The notes under the pieces: generated by a model
Told to the model about the DNA's origin: nothing
What the model saw: only the letters and a program-made list of their open reading frames with translations
Databases searched by the model: none
Source: Blastococcus sp. TBT05-19
Lineage (GTDB): Bacteria; Actinomycetota; Actinomycetes; Mycobacteriales; Geodermatophilaceae
Direction of reading: 5' to 3'
Assembly: GCF_003319095.1 (NCBI RefSeq)
Contig: NZ_QOHI01000001.1
Span: 992,001 to 1,056,000, forward strand
Length of the DNA stretch: 64,000 nt
Program-made: the position numbers and the translations under genes
Part shown: positions 45,693 through 54,249 of the stretch, in pieces
How positions within the stretch are numbered: the stretch's first letter is position 1
Layout of the letters: each line of letters begins with the position of its first letter

Positions 45693-46730
45693 GTGGAGCA
45701 GCGGATCGGGTTCCTGTCCTTCGGGCACTGGCAGCCCATCCCCGGGTCGCAGGTGCGCACCGGGCAGGACGCGCTGGTGCAGAGCATCGAGCTGGCGGTG
45801 GCCGCCGAGGAGCTCGGTCTGGACGGCGCCTACGTGCGGGTGCACCACTTCGCCCGGCAGCTGGCCTCGCCCTTCCCGCTGCTGTCGGCGATGGCCGCCC
45901 GCACCAGCCGGATCGAGCTCGGCACCGGCGTCATCGACATGCGGTACGAGAACCCGCTCTACATGGCCGAGGAGGCCGCGGCCGCCGACCTGATCAGCAA
46001 CGGCCGGCTCCAGCTCGGGGTCAGCCGGGGATCACCGGAGACGGCGCTGCGCGGCTCCGAGAGCTTCGGCTACGTGCCCGGCCCGGACAGCACCGACGCC
46101 GACCTCGCCCGGCAGAAGACCGGGCTGTTCCTGGCCGCGATCGCCGGCGAGGCGGTGGCCGACGCCGACCCCCGGATGACCGGCGGACGCTCCGGCCGGC
46201 TGCCGATCCAGCCGCAGTCGCCCGGCCTGACCGAGCGCGTCTGGTGGGGCTCGGGCACCTTCGCCACGGGCGAGTGGACCGCTCGGCAGGGCATGAACCT
46301 GATGAGCTCCACGCTGCTGAGCGAGGACACCGGTGTTCCCTTCGACCAGCTGCAGGCGGAACAGATCGAGCGGTTCCGCGCCGCCTGGGCCGCCGCCGGC
46401 TGGGAGCGCGAGCCCCGGGTGTCGGTGAGCCGGAGCATCGTCCCGCTGGTCAGCGACCTCGACCGCCAGTACTTCGGCGACGAGCGGTCCAGCCAGGACC
46501 AGGTCGGACTGCTCGAGGGCGTGCGCTCGCGGTTCGGCAAGAGCTACGCCGCGGAGCCCGACGTGCTCGCCGAGCAGCTGGCGAAGGACGCCGCCGTCCG
46601 CGAGGCCGACACCCTGCTCATCACGGTGCCCAACATGCTCGGCGTCGACTACAACGCGCGGCTGCTGCAGAACGTGGTGGAGCACGTCGCGCCCGCCATC
46701 GGCTGGGTGCACCCCGACCGTCGCGGCTGA
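45693..46730 (+). CDS. LLM-class flavin-dependent oxidoreductase
   Basis: A 345-residue luciferase-like monooxygenase family protein. Typical blocks: RIGFLSFGHWQP at the N terminus, ELAVAAEELGLDGAYVRVHHF near residue 33, SRIELGTGVIDMRYENPLYMAEEAAAADLIS near 75, and GRLQLGVSRGSPETALRG near 107. Members use FMN or F420; the cofactor cannot be told here, though an F420 pathway gene (fbiC) is in the same window. GTG 45693 follows GAGAGG eight bases upstream; GTG 45684 is an alternative. A long inverted repeat follows the stop. Confidence 0.9.
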   Translation: MEQRIGFLSFGHWQPIPGSQVRTGQDALVQSIELAVAAEELGLDGAYVRVHHFARQLASPFPLLSAMAARTSRIELGTGVIDMRYENPLYMAEEAAAADLISNGRLQLGVSRGSPETALRGSESFGYVPGPDSTDADLARQKTGLFLAAIAGEAVADADPRMTGGRSGRLPIQPQSPGLTERVWWGSGTFATGEWTARQGMNLMSSTLLSEDTGVPFDQLQAEQIERFRAAWAAAGWEREPRVSVSRSIVPLVSDLDRQYFGDERSSQDQVGLLEGVRSRFGKSYAAEPDVLAEQLAKDAAVREADTLLITVPNMLGVDYNARLLQNVVEHVAPAIGWVHPDRRG

Positions 46731-46737
46731 ACAGGCC

Positions 46738-46807
46738 GCTCTGCGGGTGTTCCTCGCGCTCCGCGGGTCCTGCAGGACGACCTGACCGCGAGAACCGCCC
46801 GCAGAGC
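46738..46807. terminator. Long inverted repeat, probable terminator
   Basis: GCTCTGCGGG (46738-46747) pairs with CCCGCAGAGC (46798-46807), and CTCGCG (46753-46758) with CGCGAG (46787-46792). Further pairs lie between them, giving a stem of nearly 20 pairs with small bulges. The loop itself contains the palindrome GTCCTGCAGGAC. It begins seven bases after the LLM oxidoreductase stop. Confidence 0.65.
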
Positions 46808-46881
46808 AGCGTGCAGGACGCCGTCACCCGTTCGGTGCACGCGGGGCGACACCCACCAGGGCCTCGGACAGGCTGCGGTGC

Positions 46882-47523
46882 ATGACCGCCTCGCTGGACG
46901 ACGACGCGCGCTGGGCCGAGGCTCGGCGGATCGTCGACGGCCTTCCGTCGGAGACCCTCGAGGCGAGGGTGCGGCGGCTGCGCGGGTTGACGATCCTGGC
47001 GGTCGTCGGCGGCGTGCTGGTCAGCATCGGGCTCGGTCTGGCGTTCAGTCTCATCGCCGGGCACGACGGCGGCACCGAGGCGGAGACGCCGGCCTGGCGG
47101 CGGATCGTCGGAGTCCTGGGCGCCGCCGGCTCCGTCGTCCTCGTCCTGACCGCACTCCGCATCCAGTGGCGCGCCCGCCGCCGCTTCGGTCTCTGGACCA
47201 GCCCGCTGATGGTGCTCGACCGGCAGCAGCAGAAGCGCCTGCACCGGGAACTTCGCGGCACCGAACCGCTCGACCCCGAGCACGTGCCGCTGGTCCGGCT
47301 CCTCGCGGAGAACCAGCTGAATCAACGATCGCTGATCGTGACCCAGCTGGGCCTGCTGCTCCTCTTCACCGGGCAGTGGATCAGCTCGCCGTCGCCCTGG
47401 CGCGCCACGATGGTCGGGTTCTCCGCCCTGCTGGTCGCGGGGACGATCGTCGTCGTGCGGCGCAACGAACGCCCTGCTCTGCGGTTCCTCGCCGAGCACC
47501 CGCCGGAGCGTTCAGCCGCGTAG
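46882..47523 (+). CDS. Hypothetical four-helix membrane protein
   Basis: A 213-residue membrane protein with two helix pairs: LTILAVVGGVLVSIGLGLAFSLI (about 36-58) and IVGVLGAAGSVVLVLTALRI (about 75-94), then LIVTQLGLLLLFTGQWI (about 150-166) and ATMVGFSALLVAGTIVVV (about 175-192). A basic cytoplasmic loop (ARRRFGLWTSPLMVLDRQQQ) lies between the pairs. No known family is recognised. It converges on nadC with a 12-base overlap of the 3' ends. Confidence 0.75.
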   Translation: MTASLDDDARWAEARRIVDGLPSETLEARVRRLRGLTILAVVGGVLVSIGLGLAFSLIAGHDGGTEAETPAWRRIVGVLGAAGSVVLVLTALRIQWRARRRFGLWTSPLMVLDRQQQKRLHRELRGTEPLDPEHVPLVRLLAENQLNQRSLIVTQLGLLLLFTGQWISSPSPWRATMVGFSALLVAGTIVVVRRNERPALRFLAEHPPERSAA

Positions 47524-48408
47524 GTCGAAGCCCAGGTCGAGCACCGGGGCGCTGTGGGTGAGCGCGCCGACGGCGAGGTAGTCGACGCCGGTCGCCGCGA
47601 CCTCCGCCGCACGCTCGAGCGAGAGCCCGCCGCTGGCCTCCAGCCGGACACCGGTGCCCTCCACCAGCCCGACCGCCGTGCGGGTGTCGGCGAGCGTGAA
47701 GTTGTCCAGCAGGATCAGCTCGACGCCGGCCGCGATCGCCTCGCGCACCTGGTCGAGGGTGTCGCACTCGACCTCCAGGGCGATGGTCGGCGCGTGCGCC
47801 CGCACCGCCTCCACCGCTTCCGTGATCCCACCGGCCGCGGCCACGTGGTTGTCCTTCACCAGCGCGGCGTCGCCGAGCGCCATCCGGTGGTTCACGCCAC
47901 CGCCGCAGCGGACCGCGTACTTCTCCAGCGCCCGCAGCCCCGGGAAGGTCTTGCGGGTGTCGCGGATCGCGGCGGAGGTGCCCGACACCGCGTCCACCCA
48001 CTGGCGCGTGAGGGTGGCGACGCCGGACAGATGGCTGATCAGGTTCAGCGCCGTCCGCTCGGCGGTGAGCAGCGATCGGGTCGGTCCGGTGACGGTGAGG
48101 ACCGTCGCGCGCGGCCGGGCCGCCATGCCGTCCGCGGCGTGCAGCATCACCTCGACGTCGGCCCCGCCCACGATCTCGAACACGGCCGCGGCGACCGGGA
48201 CGCCGGCCAGCACGCCGGGGGAGCGCGGCACGATCTCGCCGGTCGCCCGGGCGCCGGCGGGCACCGTCGCCTCGGTCGTGACGTCCGGGCCGAGCGCCAG
48301 GTCCTCGTCGAGGGCGCGGCGGACGACCTGCTCGACCGCCGCCGGGTCCAGGCCGGCCGCGCTGAGGACGTCGGCCAGCTCGGTCCGCAGCGGGAACCAC
48401 TCGGTCAT
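47512..48408 (-). CDS. nadC: Nicotinate-nucleotide pyrophosphorylase (quinolinate phosphoribosyltransferase)
   Basis: A 298-residue QPRTase that converts quinolinate and PRPP to nicotinate mononucleotide, the last step of de novo NAD precursor synthesis. Hallmarks: ALDEDLALGPDVTTEATVP near residue 33, TALNLISHLSGVATLTRQWV near 117, IRDTRKTFPGLRALEKYAVRCGGGVNHRMAL near 148, ALVKDNH, LEVECDTLDQV and LLDNFT. ATG 48408 overlaps the nadB stop (ATGA). It is the third gene of the nadA-nadB-nadC operon. Confidence 0.96.
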   Translation of the reverse strand: MTEWFPLRTELADVLSAAGLDPAAVEQVVRRALDEDLALGPDVTTEATVPAGARATGEIVPRSPGVLAGVPVAAAVFEIVGGADVEVMLHAADGMAARPRATVLTVTGPTRSLLTAERTALNLISHLSGVATLTRQWVDAVSGTSAAIRDTRKTFPGLRALEKYAVRCGGGVNHRMALGDAALVKDNHVAAAGGITEAVEAVRAHAPTIALEVECDTLDQVREAIAAGVELILLDNFTLADTRTAVGLVEGTGVRLEASGGLSLERAAEVAATGVDYLAVGALTHSAPVLDLGFDLRG

Positions 48409-50090
48409 GCCACTCCCTGGTCCTGGTCGGTCGTCTGCGCCGCGAGCGGCACCGTGCGGGTGAGCAGGTGGCCGGTCCCGTCGATGCGGTGCGCGAGCCG
48501 CACCTGCCACTCCGGTCGGGTGGCGGGGGCGTCGGTGCGCCGGTGGCAGCCGCGGCTCTCCCGCCGGGCGAGCGCGGCGGTGGTCAGCAGTGTCGCGACG
48601 GTGTGCACGGCGGTCGCCTCGACCGCGGCCAGGTCCAGCGGCCCGGTCAGCCTCGGCGCCGCGGCGAGCGTCCCGGCCAGCTCGGCGAGTCCTCCAGGCG
48701 TGCGCACCACACCGGCGTACCGGCTGGTGGCGGTGCCGATCGCGGTGCAGGCCGCCGGGTCGATCGCGCCGGTCGCGGTCGCCACCGGGCGGGGCGCCGC
48801 GGGGGCACCCGCGGGCAGATCGGCGTCGAGCAGGGCGGCGCACCGCCGGGCGGCGACCAGCCCCTCGGTGATGGAGTTCGACGCGAGCCGGTTCGCCCCG
48901 TGCACACCGGTGCACGCGACCTCGCCGACGGCGTACAGCCCGGCCACCCCGGTGCGGCCGTCGAGGTCGGCCAGCACGCCCCCGCAGGTGTAGTGCGCGC
49001 CCGGCGCGACCGGCACCGGCTCGGTGGCCGGGTCGAACCCGGCGGCCCGGCAGGCGGCGAGGATGCCGGGGAAGCGGCGGGCGAGGAAGTCCGCGCCCAG
49101 GCCGGTGGCGTCGAGGTGCACGCAGTCCTCACCGGTGGCCGCGAGGTGCGCGGCGATGGTGGCGGAGACGACGTCGCGCGGAGCGAGGTCGGCCAGCGGG
49201 TGGGCGCCGGGCATGATCCGCCGTCCCCCGCCGTCGACCAGGACCGCGCCCTCACCGCGCACGGCCTCGCTGATGAGCACCTGCTGCCCGGTCGCGCCGG
49301 GTCCCTGCCACAGCACCGTCGGGTGGAACTGCACCATCTCGACGTCGGCGATCTCCGCGCCGGCGCGCAGCGCCAGGGCGAGCCCGTCGCCGGTCGCGCC
49401 GGCCGGGCTGGTGGCGGCGGCGTAGGCCTGGCCGTACCCGCCGGTGGCCAGGACGACGGCGTGCGCGCGCAGGTCCCCGGCGTCGGTCAGGGCGCCGTCG
49501 TCCGCCACGCGGGCGACCCGCAGCCCGACGACCTCGCCTCGGGCGGACCTCAGGGCGTCCAGCGCGACGGTCCGCTCCAGCACCTCCACCCCGGCGCCGG
49601 CCAGGGCCTCGACCAGCGTGCGGGTGACCTCGGCGCCGCTGGCGTCCCCGCCGGCGTGCACGATCCGGTCGCGGCTGTGCCCGCCCTCGCGGGTCAGGGC
49701 CGGTCGGCCGTCGGGGGCCAGGTCGAGCCGCGCGCCCAGGTCCCGCAGCAGCGCGATCGCGGCCGGTGCCTCGGTGACCAGCGCGCGCACGGCGTCCTCG
49801 TCGCACAGCCCGGCGCCGGCGACGAGGGTGTCGTCGAGGTGCAGCGCGACGTCGTCGTCGTTCCCCAGCACGGCGGCCAGGCCGCCCTGCGCCCAGCGGG
49901 TGCTGCCGTCACCCAGCGCGCCCTTGGTGACGACGACGACCCGGCGCCCGGACCCCGCCAGCGCGAGCGCCGTCATGAGCCCGGCGGCGCCGCTGCCGAC
50001 GACGACCACGTCGGTCGTCCGCTCAAAGCCGGCCGCGGGCAGCGGCAGGGCGGGGACGACGCGGGCGAGGCTCGCCGTCACCTCACTCAC
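48405..50090 (-). CDS. nadB: L-aspartate oxidase
   Basis: A 561-residue FAD enzyme oxidising L-aspartate to iminoaspartate for quinolinate synthesis. The FAD motif [20 protein letters not shown] is near residue 29. Further hallmarks are [93 protein letters not shown] and CHRRTDAP. Together these separate it from succinate dehydrogenase flavoproteins (HSRDRIVH and [13 protein letters not shown]-type motifs). GTG 50090 overlaps the end of nadA by eight bases. Its product is unstable, so coupling to NadA is expected. Confidence 0.96.
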   Translation of the reverse strand: MSEVTASLARVVPALPLPAAGFERTTDVVVVGSGAAGLMTALALAGSGRRVVVVTKGALGDGSTRWAQGGLAAVLGNDDDVALHLDDTLVAGAGLCDEDAVRALVTEAPAAIALLRDLGARLDLAPDGRPALTREGGHSRDRIVHAGGDASGAEVTRTLVEALAGAGVEVLERTVALDALRSARGEVVGLRVARVADDGALTDAGDLRAHAVVLATGGYGQAYAAATSPAGATGDGLALALRAGAEIADVEMVQFHPTVLWQGPGATGQQVLISEAVRGEGAVLVDGGGRRIMPGAHPLADLAPRDVVSATIAAHLAATGEDCVHLDATGLGADFLARRFPGILAACRAAGFDPATEPVPVAPGAHYTCGGVLADLDGRTGVAGLYAVGEVACTGVHGANRLASNSITEGLVAARRCAALLDADLPAGAPAAPRPVATATGAIDPAACTAIGTATSRYAGVVRTPGGLAELAGTLAAAPRLTGPLDLAAVEATAVHTVATLLTTAALARRESRGCHRRTDAPATRPEWQVRLAHRIDGTGHLLTRTVPLAAQTTDQDQGVA

Positions 50091-51096
50091 CGACCGGCGA
50101 CGGGGTGCCGATGGCCACCATCGCCTCGACGGCGGCGCGGGCTCGGGCCGCGATCCCCGGGTCCACGGTGACCTCGTCGCGGCCCTCGCGCAGCGCGCGG
50201 AGCAGCTTCTCCGGCGTCGACATCTTCATGTAGGGGCACGCGGCGCGGGAGTTCACCGGCTCGAACGACGTCGTCGGGTTGGCCTGGCGCAGCTGGTGCA
50301 GCATGCCGATCTCGGTGGCGACGAGCACACGCTTCGCCGTCGTCCGCCGGGCCTCGTCGAGCATGCCGCCGGTGGAGAGGATGTGCACCCGCTCGGTCGG
50401 CAGCTGGCCGTCGGACACCATCCACAGCGCGCTGGTGGCGCAGCCGCACTCGGGGTGCACGAGCAGCTCGGCGTCGGGGGCGGCCTCGACGCTGGCCCGC
50501 AGGTCGGTGGGGGAGATGCCGGCGTGCACGTGGCACTCGCCCATCCAGATCCGCATGTTTTCGCGACCGGTGACGCGCTGGACGTGCGCGCCGAGGAACT
50601 GGTCGGGGAGGAAGAGCACCTCGCGGTCGGCGGGGATCGAGTTCACTACCTCGACGGCGTTGGAGGAGGTGCAGCAGATGTCGGTCTCCGCCTTCACCTC
50701 GGCCGTGGTGTTCACGTAGGAGACGACGACCGCGCCGGGGTGCTCGGCCTTCCAGGCGCGGAGCTGGTCGGCGGTGATCGTGTCGGCCAGCGAGCAGCCG
50801 GCGGCGGCGTCGGGCACCAGCACGGTCTTCTCGGGGCTGAGGATCTTCGCCGTCTCGGCCATGAAGTGCACACCGGCGAAGACGATCGTCGAGGCGTCGC
50901 TGGAGGCGGCGATCCGGGAGAGGGCGAGGGAGTCGCCGACGTGGTGGGCGACGTCCTGGATCTGCGCGTCCTGGTAGTTGTGCGCCAGGACGACGGCGTC
51001 GCGCTCGGCGGCCAGCCGGCGGACCTCGTCGCGCCAGTCCTGCCACTGCTCCGGGGTCCACTGCGCGGCGGTGGGGGCGGGGAGCGTTGCGGTCAC
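50083..51096 (-). CDS. nadA: Quinolinate synthase
   Basis: A 337-residue [4Fe-4S] enzyme condensing iminoaspartate with dihydroxyacetone phosphate to quinolinate. Hallmarks: [27 protein letters not shown] near residue 36, [29 protein letters not shown] (first cluster Cys), [45 protein letters not shown] (second cluster Cys) and [11 protein letters not shown] (third). GTG 51096 is chosen because GGAGG lies five bases upstream on the minus strand; GTG 51123 would add nine residues and run into the putative operator. It heads nadABC, divergent from the NrtR gene. Confidence 0.95.
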   Translation of the reverse strand: MTATLPAPTAAQWTPEQWQDWRDEVRRLAAERDAVVLAHNYQDAQIQDVAHHVGDSLALSRIAASSDASTIVFAGVHFMAETAKILSPEKTVLVPDAAAGCSLADTITADQLRAWKAEHPGAVVVSYVNTTAEVKAETDICCTSSNAVEVVNSIPADREVLFLPDQFLGAHVQRVTGRENMRIWMGECHVHAGISPTDLRASVEAAPDAELLVHPECGCATSALWMVSDGQLPTERVHILSTGGMLDEARRTTAKRVLVATEIGMLHQLRQANPTTSFEPVNSRAACPYMKMSTPEKLLRALREGRDEVTVDPGIAARARAAVEAMVAIGTPSPVGE

Positions 51097-51114
51097 CGGG
51101 ACCTCCGGAGGAGT

Positions 51115-51141
51115 GGGTTTCACACTGAGAGGCGAAAACCT
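51115..51141. promoter_or_regulatory. Candidate NrtR operator between nadA and nrtR
   Basis: The arms GGTTTC (51116-51121) and GAAAACC (51134-51140) form an interrupted inverted repeat. Inside it a second dyad, AGAGG-CGAAAA-CCTCT, overlaps the right arm. It is the most A/T-rich stretch in the 71-base divergent gap and sits just upstream of the nadA leader and of the TAGCAT box of nrtR (51155-51160). NrtR repressors bind in exactly this position in other bacteria. Confidence 0.55.
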
Positions 51142-51167
51142 CTGCCCGGAAACCTAGCATGGGATCC

Positions 51168-51872
51168 GTGACGTCCGTGTGGTCCTCGCCGGAGCGACCG
51201 GCCTACCCGCACCAGGCCCTGGCCGTGGTCCTGCAGGTCAGGGCCGCGCGGCTGCACGTGATGCTGTGGCGACGCGCCGGTGAGCCCTTCGCCGGCGCGT
51301 GGGCGCTCCCCGGCGGGCCGCTGCTGCCCGAGGAGACCCTGGGCGCCTCCGTGGGCCGGCAGCTCGCCTCGAAGGTGGAGGTCGCCCAGCTCGCGCACCT
51401 GGAGCAGCTAGAGACCCGTAGCGACCCGCACCGCGATCCGCGCAGCCGCACGGTCGCGACCGCCTACCTCGGGCTGATCCCCGGCGATCTCGACCCGGTG
51501 CTGCCCGGCGACACCGCGTGGCACCCCGTGGACGCGCTGCCGCAGACGGCGTTCGACCACGGCTCCATCGTCGAGTCGGGGCTGGAGCGGCTGCGCGCGA
51601 AGCTGTCGTACACGAACGTCGCCTTCGCCCTCGCGCCGCCGACGTTCTCCATCGCCGAGCTGCGCGAGGTCTACGTCGCCGCGCTCGGCTACGAGGTCAC
51701 CGCCACCAACCTGCAGCGGGTGCTGCTCCGCCGCGGCGTGCTGGAGCCGACGGGGGAGATGGCGGCCTCCGGTCGCGCCGGGGGCCGGCCCGCCACGCTC
51801 TACCGGTTCCTCACCTCCGGCCTGGAGGTCACCGACCCGTTCGCCGTCCTCAAGCCGCCGTCGGCCCGCTGA
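51168..51872 (+). CDS. nrtR: NrtR, Nudix-related repressor of NAD synthesis
   Basis: A 234-residue regulator. The N-terminal domain has a Nudix fold with a degenerate box (WALPGGPLLPEETLGASVGRQLASKV; the catalytic RExxEE is lost), so it binds rather than cleaves ADP-ribose. The C-terminal winged helix (TFSIAELREVYVAALGYEVTATNLQRVLLRRGVLEPTG, then GRPATLYRF) binds DNA. NrtR proteins repress NAD biosynthesis genes and respond to ADP-ribose. Divergence from nadABC fits that role exactly. GTG 51168 is preferred because TAGCAT lies seven bases upstream (leaderless); an ATG at 51159 would add three residues. Confidence 0.9.
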   Translation: MTSVWSSPERPAYPHQALAVVLQVRAARLHVMLWRRAGEPFAGAWALPGGPLLPEETLGASVGRQLASKVEVAQLAHLEQLETRSDPHRDPRSRTVATAYLGLIPGDLDPVLPGDTAWHPVDALPQTAFDHGSIVESGLERLRAKLSYTNVAFALAPPTFSIAELREVYVAALGYEVTATNLQRVLLRRGVLEPTGEMAASGRAGGRPATLYRFLTSGLEVTDPFAVLKPPSAR

Positions 51873-51988
51873 GGAACGAGGCCGGGGCGCCGCCGTACCG
51901 CCGACCCAGGCGTGCCGAGCGCCGGTTCTGCGCCGTGCCCGGGTGGAAGGAACCATGATCACCAACGGGTGAACCCGTGGGCGATCCG

Positions 51989-52014
51989 GTTTGCCGGGAG
52001 CGCGGAGCTGGCTA
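51989..52014 (+). promoter_or_regulatory. Possible SigB/SigF-type stress promoter
   Basis: GTTT (51989-51992) and GGCTA (52010-52014) are 17 bases apart, close to the GTTT-n15-17-GGGTA pattern of actinobacterial general stress sigma factors (one mismatch). It precedes the DUF6131 gene by 43 bases. Confidence 0.3.
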
Positions 52015-52057
52015 CCTGCCCGCCGACTGCCTACCGCAGCTACGAACGGAGATTCAC

Positions 52058-52213
52058 GTGCTCATCCTCGGCCTGGTCCTGCTCCTGCTCGGCTTCTTCC
52101 TCAAGATCTCGATCCTCTGGACGATCGGGATCATCCTCCTCGTGGTCGGAGCCGTGCTCTACGTGCTCGGTTCCACCGGGCGTGCCGTCGGAGGCCGGAA
52201 GCACTGGTTCTGA
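52058..52213 (+). CDS. DUF6131-type small membrane protein, 51 residues
   Basis: A tiny membrane protein: two hydrophobic helices (VLILGLVLLLLGFFL and ILWTIGIILLVVGAVLYVLG) joined by a short Lys/Ser turn, then a basic tail GRAVGGRKHWF. This matches the DUF6131 family common in actinobacteria; function unknown, possibly linked to stress. GTG 52058 is chosen because ACGGAG lies seven bases upstream and the family begins at this point. A longer upstream reading adds residues without family similarity. Confidence 0.82.
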   Translation: MLILGLVLLLLGFFLKISILWTIGIILLVVGAVLYVLGSTGRAVGGRKHWF

Positions 52214-52265
52214 CCCCTGCGGTGCAGGTCTCCTGAGCGGGACGTGCACCGGCGACAGGGGTGAA

Positions 52266-52305
52266 CGGCGAACCCCCGGCTGCACGAGCGGCCGGGGGTT
52301 CGCCG
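52266..52305. terminator. Strong bidirectional hairpin terminator
   Basis: CGGCGAACCCCCGGC and GCCGGGGGTTCGCCG form a perfect 15-base-pair stem around a 10-base loop, between the convergent DUF6131 and transglycosylase genes. Confidence 0.9.
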
Positions 52306-52384
52306 CTGTCCGGGCGCCGGACCGGACGGCGCTCCGACGACTCCGCGGACGGCCGCGGCTGCCGGGAGCCCCGTCAGCCGGGCC

Positions 52385-53662
52385 TCACCTGGGGCACTCG
52401 GGCAGGCCCGGGAGGTCGGGCACCAGGTTGCCCACCACGTTGCAGGTCGTCCCCTCCACCAGGTTCGTCGCCACGGGCGGCGGCGGGGGTGGTGGCGGGA
52501 GCTGGGCCGGGGGCGGTGGCAGCGGCGGGAGCGGCACGGGCGCCGCCGGCGCGGGCGCCGGGGCGGGGTTCGGCGCCGGCGCGGCGGGCGGAGGCGGAGG
52601 CGGCGCGGGCTGCCCGGCGGACTGCGGCGGGGCGCTCGGCTGCTCGGGCGCCGGCGGGGGGCTGTCCTGGGGAGCCGGGCCGGGGGCGGGCTGCGCCGGT
52701 GGCGGGGAGCTCTGGCCCACGGTGTCGCCGGAGGCCGGCGTCGAGTCGCTGGCGCCGATGGCGGGGCCGGGTGAGGCCGGGGCGCGGTAGAAGCCGCTCG
52801 GCGGCGGGACCGGGCCGCTGGTGATGCCGTTCATCGGCAGGTCGGCGACCGGGATCCCTGCCGCGTAGGCGCGGGCCAGGCTGAGCACCTGGGCGACGTA
52901 CTCGTCGGAGTGGTTGTAGGCCAGGACGGCCCGCCGCAGCCCGCTGTCGGTGCGCAGGTCGCGGCCGGCGACGCAGAGGTAGTTGGCCGCGGCCAGGGTG
53001 GCGTCGTCCATGTCGAACGGGTCGGTGCTGCCGTCGCCGTCGCCGTCGATCGCGTACGACCGCCAGGTCGTGGGGATGAACTGCATCGGGCCCACGGCCC
53101 GGTCGTAGGTCGTGTCGCGGTCGAAGCGGCCGTCGTCGGAGTCGCCGATGTAGGCGAACTGCCCGCCGTCGAGCGCCGGACCCCGGATCTCCGGGACGGA
53201 CCTGCCGTCGGCCTGGAGGACCGCGCCGCCGAACCGGCCGTGGTTGGTCTCCACCCGTCCGATGCCGGCGAGCAGCGACCAGTCGATGCCGCACTGCGGC
53301 TTCGCGTCGGCCATCCGGGCGGCGGCCACGCGGTAGGCGTTGAGCGCGACCGTCGGGATGCCGTTCGCCGCCAGACCGCTGATCGCCTCGGGGGCGGGTG
53401 GTGGCTGGTTCGCGTTCTGGGCGGGTGCCTCGCCGAGGGTCTTTGCGCCGGCCGGTGCGCCGGCGGAGAGCGCCGGTGCGCTCCACGCGGGCCGGGTGTC
53501 CCTGCCCTCGTCCCGGCTGTCGGCGGCCTGCTCGGCCAGCTCCGGCTCGGCCGGTTGGGCCACACCGGCGACCACGCCGCCGAACCCGACGAGCACTGCC
53601 GCGACGAGCACACCGCGTCGACGACGTGCGTGACGAACCCCTGTGTCCATGGACCTGCGCAC
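52385..53662 (-). CDS. Secreted lytic transglycosylase with proline-rich C-terminal tail
   Basis: A 425-residue exported cell-wall enzyme. A signal or anchor helix lies near the N terminus (RRRRGVLVAAVLVGFGGVVAGVA). The SLT-like catalytic domain spans about residues 100-265: CGIDWSLLAGIGRVETNHGRFGG (catalytic Glu in RVETNHG), AVGPMQFIPTTWRSYAID and ANYLCVAGRDL. The tail, about 290-400, is very Pro/Ala-rich with runs of prolines, then a short Cys-containing end (TTCNVVGNL, LPECPR). It cleaves peptidoglycan glycan strands. GTG 53662 is used because CGGAGCAACGG precedes it; ATG 53650 is possible. Confidence 0.9.
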   Translation of the reverse strand: MRRSMDTGVRHARRRRGVLVAAVLVGFGGVVAGVAQPAEPELAEQAADSRDEGRDTRPAWSAPALSAGAPAGAKTLGEAPAQNANQPPPAPEAISGLAANGIPTVALNAYRVAAARMADAKPQCGIDWSLLAGIGRVETNHGRFGGAVLQADGRSVPEIRGPALDGGQFAYIGDSDDGRFDRDTTYDRAVGPMQFIPTTWRSYAIDGDGDGSTDPFDMDDATLAAANYLCVAGRDLRTDSGLRRAVLAYNHSDEYVAQVLSLARAYAAGIPVADLPMNGITSGPVPPPSGFYRAPASPGPAIGASDSTPASGDTVGQSSPPPAQPAPGPAPQDSPPPAPEQPSAPPQSAGQPAPPPPPPAAPAPNPAPAPAPAAPVPLPPLPPPPAQLPPPPPPPPVATNLVEGTTCNVVGNLVPDLPGLPECPR

Positions 53663-53719
53663 CCGTTGCTCCGAACGACCGCTGGCTGATGTGGTCCCGT
53701 CCCCCGACCGGTGGCGCCT

Positions 53720-53741
53720 CGTTACCCGTGACGCGCGTTAC
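53720..53741 (-). promoter_or_regulatory. Cluster of GTAACG/GTCACG repeats, possible MtrA-type site
   Basis: On the minus strand GTAACG (53741-53736), GTCACG (53732-53727) and GTAACG (53725-53720) are direct repeats with starts 9 and 7 bases apart. They precede the transglycosylase start by about 60 bases and overlap the end of the upstream gene. MtrA, an actinobacterial regulator of cell-wall hydrolases, binds direct repeats of similar sequence. Confidence 0.3.
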
Positions 53742-54249
53742 TAATCACCGCTTCGGCGCGCGCTCGGCGGCCGAACCGGGTGACGCCGCGGGGCTTCACG
53801 ACGGCCAGCACGGTGGCGCCGAGCAGGACGACCAGCGCCGCGACGGCGTCGAAGAGCAGCTGGCCGCGCATGCCGTCGAGGTCGGCGGTCAGCGGTTCGC
53901 CGGCCGCCGCGACCGCGCCGAGGTGACCGATCGGCTGGGTGTGCAGCAGGAGCAGACCGGTGGCGACGAGGGTGAGCACCAGCTTGACGACGACCCAGTA
54001 GTGCCGCAGGAGCCCCCACGGGGTGGCCACCGATTGCACGACGCCGGTGACCAGCGACGCGAGCGCGAGCGGCACGATGACCGCCCAGGTGATCACGTCG
54101 GCGGCGACGTAGGCGCCGCGCGCCGTGGCGTCGCCGTCGGCGGTGAGGCCGGTGACGGCCAGGGCGAGGAACGCGGCAACCGCGCCCAGCCAGCCCACCG
54201 AGGTGGTGACGTGGAGCGTGAGCGCGACCTTGCGCAGGGTCGGTGGCAT
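53722..54249 (-). CDS. DUF2269-like membrane protein
   Basis: A 175-residue membrane protein with four helices: ALTLHVTTSVGWLGAVAAFLALAV, VAADVITWAVIVPLALASLVTG, WVVVKLVLTLVATGLLLL and LLFDAVAALVVLLGATVLAVV. The segment LRHYWVVVKL and conserved His in LHVTTSVGWLG resemble DUF2269-like proteins of unknown function. ATG 54249 overlaps the stop of the upstream small gene (TGATG), so the two are cotranslated. The pair is divergent from a TetR gene that probably controls it. Confidence 0.78.
   Translation of the reverse strand: MPPTLRKVALTLHVTTSVGWLGAVAAFLALAVTGLTADGDATARGAYVAADVITWAVIVPLALASLVTGVVQSVATPWGLLRHYWVVVKLVLTLVATGLLLLHTQPIGHLGAVAAAGEPLTADLDGMRGQLLFDAVAALVVLLGATVLAVVKPRGVTRFGRRARAEAVISNARHG

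Noticed and set aside
46738-46807. Terminal inverted repeats of an insertion sequence
   Set aside because: No transposase frame lies between or near the arms and no flanking target duplication was seen; a terminator-like hairpin is simpler.
52445-52700. Low-complexity stretch that could be a DNA repeat array
   Set aside because: It encodes the Pro/Ala-rich tail of the secreted transglycosylase; the unit is not regular at the DNA level and no spacers exist, so it is not a CRISPR or tandem repeat.
53663-53721. Possible c-di-AMP (ydaO-type) riboswitch before the transglycosylase
   Set aside because: The gap is only 59 bases, far too short, and the conserved core elements are not visible.
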